Below are positions 33,678 to 39,555 of a stretch of DNA of 39,555 bases, in pieces (position 1 is the first letter of the stretch; each line of letters starts with the position of its first letter). The DNA is taken from the NCBI RefSeq assembly GCF_015207755.1, contig NZ_JADEWH010000026.1, forward strand, positions 1 to 39,555, given 5' to 3'. Under the pieces are notes generated by a model, which saw nothing but the letters and a program-made list of their open reading frames with translations, was not told the origin of the DNA and did not search any database. The translations under genes and the position numbers were made by a program. This stretch comes from Nodularia sp. LEGE 06071. Its GTDB lineage: Bacteria; Cyanobacteriota; Cyanobacteriia; Cyanobacteriales; Nostocaceae.

Positions 33678-36614
33678 GTGAAAAATAGCAACAGCGCACT
33701 TCAAGCAAATCAAGTTATCCCAGGGTACGAGACAAGATCCCGACCCTCTTATATAGAAGCAACCCACTGGAATGAATGGTTAGCCAGTGCCGTTGACCCA
33801 GGAATTATTACCTTAAACGTTATTTCCGTATCAGGTACAACCGCCTACGACTACCTGTTCTATGGTCAAAACGTCCCTCGCCGTAACGATGGACGACTCA
33901 GAGACGGGATACTGAAGAAATATCGCCATATAGAAGAACTAAACTGGTGGTGTAATGGCGTTGACCCGCTCAACGATTATAACTCCATGCTATGGGGCTG
34001 TATGAAGCCCGACCGCCCCAGACGCGACCAGAACAAAGTCCATACAGTCATCAAATACGAACATCCCCCGCGAGTACCAACACGGGCATTTTTCTTGGTT
34101 GTACCAGATTACATCTGGGAGAGCGTAGCCGCACGATATGAAAAACCCATCAGCGATGAAGATAAAGCATCGGGTTTCTGGCACTGGGTATGGAAGTACA
34201 ACATCCCCATTGTGATTTGTGAAGGAGCAAAAAAAGCCGGAGCGCTGTTAACAGCAGGCTACGCCGCCATTGCCATTCCCGGCGTAAACAGTGGCTACCG
34301 CCTTGCCAAAGATGAACTAGGGGAACCCACAGGAGACAAACATCTCATTCCCGACCTGCAACACTTCGCCACCCTGGGACGTAAATTCACCATTTGCTTT
34401 GACCACGACACCAAGCCACAAACACTCCAACGGGTCAACATTGCCATTAGCCAAACCGCGAAACTGTTAGCTGCCTGTGGCTGTCAAGTCCTGGTTACAG
34501 AGTGGAGTTACCCAGAAAAAGGTATTGATGACTTAATCCTTGCTAGAGGGCAATCTGTAGCTGATGAAATCATCTCACAAGCCCTGACCGCCGAAAAAAA
34601 GCAGGCCAAAGAATACAGCCAACTATCTCATGACGCTGCACTCATCCTCAATCAGCGTTATCTGGGAGAATTACCCATCCCCGAAACCGCCAAACTGATT
34701 TTGCTCAAATCTCCCAAAGGTTCAGGTAAAACCGAGTCATTTGCTCCCATCGTTCAAGAGGCGATCTCGAACGGTCAACCCGTTATCCTATTATCTCACA
34801 GAGTACAATTAGCCCAAGCGATCGCTAACAGGCTAGGCATCCCCTACATCACCGAAGTCAGAAACAGCGAAACCGGGATTTTACTCGGCTTTGCCCTGTG
34901 TGTAGACAGTTTACACCCCTACGGACAAGCCAAATTTAACGCCGTTCACTGGAAACAACCCCTAGTGATCATCGATGAATCCGAACAAGTTATCTGGCAC
35001 TTGCTGTCTGCCAACACAGAAGTGAAAAAACATCGGGTGGAAGTCCTCAACCAACTGTCACAGTTGTTCAAAAATGCCCTAGCCCCAGGACGTGGTAAAA
35101 TCATCCTCGCTGATGCTGACTTGTCTGATTTATCACCAGAAATGGTCATGGGTCTAGCAGAAACCAAAGTTACCCCTTGGGTAGTAGTCAACACCTGGAA
35201 AGGTCAACCCTGTAATATTTACCACTACAAACAAACTACCCCAGTGAATTGGTTAGCTGCATTAGAAGCCCACATCAAAACGGGGGGTAAACCTTTCATT
35301 GCCGTAGATAGCCAAAAAGCCAAATCTAAGTGGGGAACCAAAGTCTTAGAGGCTCGGTTAAAGAAACAATTCCCCGACCGCAAAATACTCCGCATTGACT
35401 CCGAAACCATTGCCAACCCAGAACACGCGGCTTACGGTTGCATTGAGAGACTAAATCAGGTGCTGCTGGAGTATGACATTGTACTGGCCTCCCCATCCAT
35501 CGGTACGGGGGTCAGCATTAACATTAGAGGGCATTTTACCAGTGTTTGGGGATGCTTCCAAGGGGTAGCCCCAGAAAATGCCACTCGTCAAGCTCTAGCC
35601 CGGATACGTGAGGATGTACCGCGCCATCTGTGGGTAGCCAGTCATGGACTGGGGAAAATCGGCAACGGAGCCATTAACCTCAAATCACTCTTAGCCAGTG
35701 AGCATAAACGCTTTCAAGCTAACTTGAGACTGCTGCAAGATGCCTCATTGATGATTAACAGCGACGAAATCAACATTAACCGCACTGCCCTCAACGTTTT
35801 TGCGAAAATGGGCTGTCGTATTAACGCTGGCATGATTCATTACCGTGAGTCAGTGCTGTCAGGATTAGCCGATGAAGGCCATCAGATTATCGATGTCCTA
35901 GATAACAAGACGAGAAAGAAATTAGACCAAGAGATTACTGCCCAAAAAAATGAAGTTTACAACGCTGAGTGCCAGGATGTGACTGCTGCTGACACCAGTA
36001 ATTTGACTCCTGCTAAATATGAGGCGTTGCAACAACAACGGTCTAAGACAACTACAGAACGTCACCAGGAACGCAAATACAAGCTAGAGCAGCGTTACGG
36101 TGTGGACGTTACCCGTGAACTGGTGGCAAAGGACGATTCTGGCTATTACCCGCAATTGAGGCTGTGTTATTATCTCACTCTCGGACGAGAGTTTGTGCGC
36201 GATCGCGATCGCAAGCTGGGTGAAAAAATGCTCCAAGCTAAGAGCGCATGGCTACCGGACTTTAACGGTGGTCAACTTGGGTTAGTAATTCATGCCTTAG
36301 AAATGTTCAACATCCCCAATTTCATTGCCAACGACCGGGAACTCAGGGGAACTGATGCCGACTTGGTAGAAATGGCTAATAATGCCCTATCTGTGAAGTG
36401 GCAAGTCAAAACCGTGCTGGGTTTTTCCCTCAACGATAATGATAGCCCCATCGTTATCTTACGGCGATTCCTGAAAAAAATCGGACTGAAACTGAAGTAT
36501 CAGGGTCGAGATGGCACAGGCTCACGCCAACGAGTTTACCGTGTAGTTGGCGCTGACGATGGACGCGATAAAATCTTCCAAAACTGGCTAGACAAGGATA
36601 CAGCTCTGGCTTAA
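33678..36614 (+). CDS. Plasmid replication protein, CyRepA1 family (DUF3854 primase-helicase)
   Basis: A 978-residue protein. Residues about 170-300 are the DUF3854 Toprim-like region: VICEGAKKAGALLTAGYAAI, IPGVNSGYRLA and the metal-binding FTICFDHDTKP. A helicase follows: Walker A LLKSPKGSGKTES (about 345), Walker B LVIIDESEQV (about 430), TGVSINIRG, and a motif VI-like QALARIREDVPRHLW. This primase-plus-helicase fusion defines the CyRepA1-type replication proteins of large cyanobacterial plasmids. GTG at 33678 has GAGGGA eight bases upstream and is preferred over TTG at 33663. The gene lies downstream of the copG-like gene and the candidate origin. Codon use is like the surrounding backbone, with two overlapping HIP1 sites near 36199. 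Confidence 0.88.
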   Translation: MKNSNSALQANQVIPGYETRSRPSYIEATHWNEWLASAVDPGIITLNVISVSGTTAYDYLFYGQNVPRRNDGRLRDGILKKYRHIEELNWWCNGVDPLNDYNSMLWGCMKPDRPRRDQNKVHTVIKYEHPPRVPTRAFFLVVPDYIWESVAARYEKPISDEDKASGFWHWVWKYNIPIVICEGAKKAGALLTAGYAAIAIPGVNSGYRLAKDELGEPTGDKHLIPDLQHFATLGRKFTICFDHDTKPQTLQRVNIAISQTAKLLAACGCQVLVTEWSYPEKGIDDLILARGQSVADEIISQALTAEKKQAKEYSQLSHDAALILNQRYLGELPIPETAKLILLKSPKGSGKTESFAPIVQEAISNGQPVILLSHRVQLAQAIANRLGIPYITEVRNSETGILLGFALCVDSLHPYGQAKFNAVHWKQPLVIIDESEQVIWHLLSANTEVKKHRVEVLNQLSQLFKNALAPGRGKIILADADLSDLSPEMVMGLAETKVTPWVVVNTWKGQPCNIYHYKQTTPVNWLAALEAHIKTGGKPFIAVDSQKAKSKWGTKVLEARLKKQFPDRKILRIDSETIANPEHAAYGCIERLNQVLLEYDIVLASPSIGTGVSINIRGHFTSVWGCFQGVAPENATRQALARIREDVPRHLWVASHGLGKIGNGAINLKSLLASEHKRFQANLRLLQDASLMINSDEININRTALNVFAKMGCRINAGMIHYRESVLSGLADEGHQIIDVLDNKTRKKLDQEITAQKNEVYNAECQDVTAADTSNLTPAKYEALQQQRSKTTTERHQERKYKLEQRYGVDVTRELVAKDDSGYYPQLRLCYYLTLGREFVRDRDRKLGEKMLQAKSAWLPDFNGGQLGLVIHALEMFNIPNFIANDRELRGTDADLVEMANNALSVKWQVKTVLGFSLNDNDSPIVILRRFLKKIGLKLKYQGRDGTGSRQRVYRVVGADDGRDKIFQNWLDKDTALA

Positions 36615-36895
36615 CCACAATTCCCGAATGTCAACTTAAGTAAATAGATGTGCCAGTTGTAGTCTGAAGACCACAGCCTAGTTGCCTCATGGTTTCGTTC
36701 TATCTGTAGCAGGTTTTTACCCGGCTGGGAAGCTTAACAATGTGCTAGTTGAACCAACCGCCGTCCCAAAATGCTTGTTTTCGGTTACGTCCACTAACGG
36801 TAATTATATAGATATACAAATTTACTGGACAAACCTTACAGGCCAATAGTGATAGAAACTAAACCCCCAAGATTTTATTTAGCTGAAGTAGCGAA

Positions 36896-37585
36896 TTAAA
36901 TCTGACTGATGTATTCAATAAGAGAAGCGTCAGCCTGGAACCACTCCCCAACCAGTCTGATGGCTTGAAATTGCTGATGTAATGATTGCTCTAAATCCTG
37001 AGCTTGTTCAACCCCTTCCACTTGCACCGATTTTATGAGCTTTAATTGGGTTGGGCTAGATGTTTGCAGTGACTTCATCCTCTGTTCCAAATTTTTTGCC
37101 CGACCTATCTTAATCGCGTTACTATCCTCGTTGAGGATAAAGTAGACAAAATGAGCAGTCTTAGTTAACTTCTCACCACTAAAAGAAAGTGACCTATTAC
37201 CAGGGGTCACAATTTTAGTTTCTGGACTTGCCCAAGTCCAGAGCCATGCAGACACTGCATTAATAGTTAAAGACTTTTGAGCTTTGATAGTAATCAGTTC
37301 TCCATTGATATTGAGTGTAAATTTCTTGCCAGCAGCCCTACCTCTAGATGGAACATTGAGATAGTCAGTGTATGTATTGGTATAAGTCTCAGTGTAAGGA
37401 ACAGAATCTTTGTATCGTGTGACTGTAACTTCCTTGTGCTTTGTCACCCACCTGCCCACAGGAAGTTGATGAGGAATACTAAAACGTTTGATGTCTTCAC
37501 TTAAAACTTCTACCCATCCCCAGCCCTCATCTGGATTATCTGGATTTCTATCGATGTAAATAACGTTCCAATTTTTCCTCGCCAT
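36896..37585 (-). CDS. GIY-YIG domain protein (T5orf172-like) with an unknown N-terminal region
   Basis: A 229-residue protein. Residues 150-229 carry the GIY-YIG fold: FVYFILNE, AIKIGRAKNLEQRMKSLQ, then a Glu-containing helix and GEWFQ. The N-terminal 145 residues (WNVIYIDRNPDNPDEGWGWV, a TETYTNTYTDYLN segment) are not recognised and may bind a nucleic acid or partner. ATG at 37585 is chosen because longer starts run into the upstream gene; the gap is then 7 bases. It is co-directional with the 122-residue gene. The role may be as a homing-type nuclease or in plasmid stability. Confidence 0.7.
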   Translation of the reverse strand: MARKNWNVIYIDRNPDNPDEGWGWVEVLSEDIKRFSIPHQLPVGRWVTKHKEVTVTRYKDSVPYTETYTNTYTDYLNVPSRGRAAGKKFTLNINGELITIKAQKSLTINAVSAWLWTWASPETKIVTPGNRSLSFSGEKLTKTAHFVYFILNEDSNAIKIGRAKNLEQRMKSLQTSSPTQLKLIKSVQVEGVEQAQDLEQSLHQQFQAIRLVGEWFQADASLIEYISQI

Positions 37586-37592
37586 TTGATTA

Positions 37593-37961
37593 CTAATTTT
37601 TTTTCTGGCTCTTAGTGTTACTAGCAGGTTTCTGAGCCGCAGTAGTCCCACTCGCCCCACCAGAATTTTCATTCTCTAGAGTCTTTTTCTGACGACGAGT
37701 GCTTTTCCTCAACTCACCTATTAGATACTTAATCCGGCTACCACTCAAATTGATGCCCTGCCCAGCCAACATTTCTGAAACTTCATCGTAAGTGTAGCCA
37801 TATTTATCAGAAGTCAGCTTCTCGATGTATCGCCTCATCTTGCGAACAGCTTCCCGGTCTGATACATCCTCTCGCTCCTTCGGCTTTTGCTCCTTTAAGA
37901 CGCTAATCGCCTCATCAATCTTGCCCTTAGTAATCTTTTCAGAATCTTTTGGCTCAACCAT
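37593..37961 (-). CDS. Hypothetical plasmid protein with a helical DNA-binding-like core
   Basis: A 122-residue basic protein. The central part (AVRKMRRYIEKLTSDKYGYT, YDEVSEMLAGQGINLSGSRI, KYLIGELRKSTRRQKK) looks like a winged-helix or helix-turn-helix: a T-x-D-E-V helix, the GINLSGS turn, and a recognition helix. The Gly/Ser/Ala/Lys-rich tail is disordered. Proteins of this sort are widespread beside cyanobacterial mobilization genes; I cannot name the family. It may regulate transfer or bind the repeat-rich DNA immediately upstream. Confidence 0.6.
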   Translation of the reverse strand: MVEPKDSEKITKGKIDEAISVLKEQKPKEREDVSDREAVRKMRRYIEKLTSDKYGYTYDEVSEMLAGQGINLSGSRIKYLIGELRKSTRRQKKTLENENSGGASGTTAAQKPASNTKSQKKN

Positions 37962-38045
37962 TGCTATGAAATAAAATTGCTCATCATAATTTATATATTT
38001 TCCCCTATTTTTGAGATTGTATAACTCTAAAATTTCAGCCGATTG

Positions 38046-38288
38046 CAGCTACGCTGGTTGTAATTTTCGTAATGCGGCTACGCCGTCAGCATCATTTAAC
38101 TGATGTTGATATAATTTTCCCGTTTTGGCTACGCCATTATCATCATTTTACTGATGCTGATTGTTGTCCCTCACCACTCCCAGCTACGCCGCCACCGTTA
38201 TTTAAATACTGATATAATTCTCCTCTTCTGGCTACGCCATTACCATCATTTATTAAAAGCCGATCTACTTTTCATGTCCGGCTACGCC
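38046..38288. repeat. Degenerate tandem repeats of about 50 bp (GGCTACGCC units)
   Basis: GGCTACGCC or a one-base variant occurs at 38076, 38127, 38182, 38230 and 38280 (spacings 48-55), with a weaker copy near 38047 and others past the MITE pair near 38771. Units share ATCATTT and TGATATAATT-like parts. The array lies upstream of mobC and may be a centromere, an origin or simply extragenic repeat DNA. Confidence 0.65.
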
Positions 38289-38350
38289 GTTGCTATATTC
38301 ATCCGATGCCGACTTTAGCCGACTGTAGCTAACTCTTGCTAACCATAGCC

Positions 38351-38545
38351 GAATGGCACTAAGATAACGGCAAATCTATTATTTATAAGGCTCTTGGGTG
38401 TGGGGTGTCGGGTGTCGGGTGTGGGGAATTAAGAAGATGTTGAACTCTAGAACGTACTAAAATTCAATTTTCTTAAAAACTACACCCAACACCCTATCCC
38501 CAACACCCTGCTCTGACGAGATTTCGGCTTATCTTAGTGCCATTC
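38351..38545. mobile_element. 195-bp MITE-like element, copy 1
   Basis: Ends GAATGGCACTAAGATAA and its near-perfect inverted copy. The interior carries GT-rich arms (GGGTGTGGGGTGTCGGGTGT and its complement) and no coding potential. It is preceded by AACCATAGCC (38341-38350). Confidence 0.7.
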
Positions 38546-38555
38546 GCTCATAGCC

Positions 38556-38750
38556 GAATGGCACTAAGATAACGGCAAATCTATTATTTATAAGGCTCTT
38601 GGGTGTGGGGTGTCGGGTGTCGGGTGTGGGGAATTAAGAAGATGTTGAACTCTAGAACGTACTAAAATTCAATTTTCTTAAAAACTACACCCAACACCCT
38701 ATCCCCAACACCCTGCCCTGACGAGATTTCGGCTTATCTTAGTGCCATTC
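38556..38750. mobile_element. 195-bp MITE-like element, copy 2
   Basis: Identical to copy 1 apart from a single T-to-C change (CTGCTCTG versus CTGCCCTG). It is followed by AACCATAGCC (38751-38760). The 10 bases between the copies, GCTCATAGCC, resemble this flank, so either a 10-bp target duplication was made by insertion and then altered, or one copy was tandemly duplicated. Confidence 0.7.
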
Positions 38751-39044
38751 AACCATAGCCTTGTCCCTCCCGCTACGCCCTCGCAGTAATTCAGCCCCCA
38801 CTGATATAATTATTATGTTTCAGCTAGGCTGTAATTGTCCTTCATCACCCCTGAATCTCCCTAACCCAGCCCCGGCTACCCCCGCACAGTTCCGCCCCCA
38901 CTGACCTGTCGCCTACCCCCCGCAGCGTAGCTAGAAGCAAGCCGTGTCTTTTGCCTCCGGCAAACCTCGCTCCGCTCGGACGACAGGCTTGCCAAATGGG
39001 GAAGCCTCCCCCTTTGGAAACCCCCTCCCCCACCTCCCACAGTT
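38751..39044. other. Possible oriT region upstream of mobC
   Basis: No gene. Contains another GCTACGCC unit near 38771, a CTGATATAATTATTATG stretch, and a GC-rich hairpin CCAAATGGGGA / TCCCCCTTTGG (38992-39017) about 28 bases before mobC. Relaxase-MobC systems usually have oriT just upstream of mobC, so the nick site is expected here; I cannot identify it. Confidence 0.35.
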
Positions 39045-39443
39045 ATGCGCCCAAAACTGTCCAAAAACCTGCTGCGTACCAAAACCCTAGAAGCTCGTGT
39101 CAACGTCATTGAACACGACATGATTAAGCTCAAAGCACAAGACGCAGGACTCTCAATAGCTGAATTCACCCGACGCAGCGTATTACTCAAACCACTCCCC
39201 AAACGCACCAGCAAAATCACCCTGGCAACCTACCGTGAATTATCCCGCATCGGTAATAATATTAATCAACTCACCAGAGCCACCCACACAGCCATTAAAA
39301 TGGGACTGCACCCACCCGCAGACCCAGAAGAATTAGCACAGTTACGCAACCTCCTACAAAAGATAGGACGAGAACTGTCCCAAATGGAAACCGACCCCGC
39401 CGATGAGGACGAAGAAGAAGATGAAGACTGGGAGACAGAATGA
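39045..39443 (+). CDS. mobC: MobC-like relaxosome accessory protein
   Basis: A 132-residue MobC-type protein. Residues 1-45 form the ribbon-helix-helix part (ARVNVIEHDMIKLKAQDAGL, SIAEFTRRSVL). The hallmark helix TYRELSRIGNNINQLTRATH, the NNxNQL relaxase-binding motif of the family, follows at about 66-85. The C-terminus is strongly acidic (DEDEEEDEDWETE). MobC binds oriT and helps the relaxase open DNA. Its stop overlaps the relaxase start by four bases (ATGA). ATG at 39045 is chosen; the upstream sequence has no clear ribosome site. Confidence 0.85.
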   Translation: MRPKLSKNLLRTKTLEARVNVIEHDMIKLKAQDAGLSIAEFTRRSVLLKPLPKRTSKITLATYRELSRIGNNINQLTRATHTAIKMGLHPPADPEELAQLRNLLQKIGRELSQMETDPADEDEEEDEDWETE

Positions 39444-39555
39444 TTGGCAACCAAACCAAAGGTAAAAGCTTTCGCGGACTCCTCAACTATCTCGAAAACC
39501 GAGAAAAGTCATCCTTAATTGGTGGCAATATGTTTGGCACAAATGCCGCCGAACT
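39440..39555 (+). CDS. Relaxase / mobilization nuclease, N-terminal part (3' end outside window)
   Basis: The first 38 residues are in the window and begin MIGNQTKGKSFRGLLNYLEN, then GGNMFGTNAAE. This is the N-terminal signature of the MobA/VirD2-like relaxases of cyanobacterial plasmids; the metal-binding histidines and the catalytic Tyr are beyond the edge. It is coupled to mobC. The left edge of the window carries a relaxase C-terminal part in the same direction. In the same gene on a circle, about 150-250 codons would be missing, with a length leaving remainder 2 on division by 3. Confidence 0.75.
   Translation, partial: MIGNQTKGKSFRGLLNYLENREKSSLIGGNMFGTNAAE

Noticed and set aside
33323-33708. 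Two minus-strand frames in the rep leader
   Set aside because: No domain, atypical composition, and both overlap regulatory structure and the rep start.

Overview
The window looks like most or all of a roughly 40 kb mobilisable plasmid from a filamentous, Nostoc-like cyanobacterium. Cyanobacterial markers are the HIP1 octamer GCGATCGC (e.g. 2473-2480, 9258-9265, two overlapping copies near 36199), a CyRepA1-type replication protein, DevBCA-type exporter genes and several short palindromic repeats typical of these genomes. The left edge lies inside the C-terminal part of a relaxase gene and the right edge inside the N-terminal part of a relaxase gene that follows mobC. The simplest reading is one relaxase gene cut by the ends of a circular contig, with a few hundred bases missing.

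Backbone. Left: relaxase C-terminus, a GIY-YIG protein, parA-parB (ParB carries a 27-residue tandem repeat), a 1038-residue superfamily 1 helicase interrupted by an in-frame GT-rich palindrome, and a two-gene pair resembling a polymorphic toxin domain with an unknown partner. Right: a catalytic-domain-only tyrosine recombinase, a DUF433 antitoxin, a frameshifted Rpn-type nuclease, a leftward operon of small membrane proteins ending in a membrane P-loop ATPase (probably conjugation-related), a candidate replication origin (22-bp direct repeats, a perfect DnaA box, a ribbon-helix-helix gene and the large Rep gene), a second GIY-YIG protein, a repeat-rich stretch and mobC-relaxase.

Cargo. Two identical 273-bp repeats in opposite orientation (8647-8919 and 23942-24214) bracket 15.6 kb of accessory DNA, all transcribed leftward. 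It holds a Zn/Cd/Pb-type P1B ATPase behind an ArsR/SmtB-type operator, the 3' remnant of a group II intron, a DevBCA-type efflux system, and an unusual gene set: LuxE-like acyl-protein synthetase, IscU-like scaffold, IscS/NifS-like cysteine desulfurase, fatty acyl-AMP ligase, acyl carrier protein, flavin monooxygenase and SRPBCC protein. Read together, these suggest a lipid activated as acyl-AMP/acyl-ACP, modified with sulfur and oxygen, and exported by DevBCA. I do not recognise the pathway, and it is the best candidate for an undescribed system here.

Mobile-element debris surrounds the cargo: a TnsD/TniQ C-terminal fragment followed by three TnsB-site-like repeats and a TGTAC terminus, a 280-bp element with inverted ends, two 195-bp MITE-like copies plus a solo end, and an IS200/IS605-like right-end hairpin. 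I saw no rRNA, tRNA or CRISPR array.
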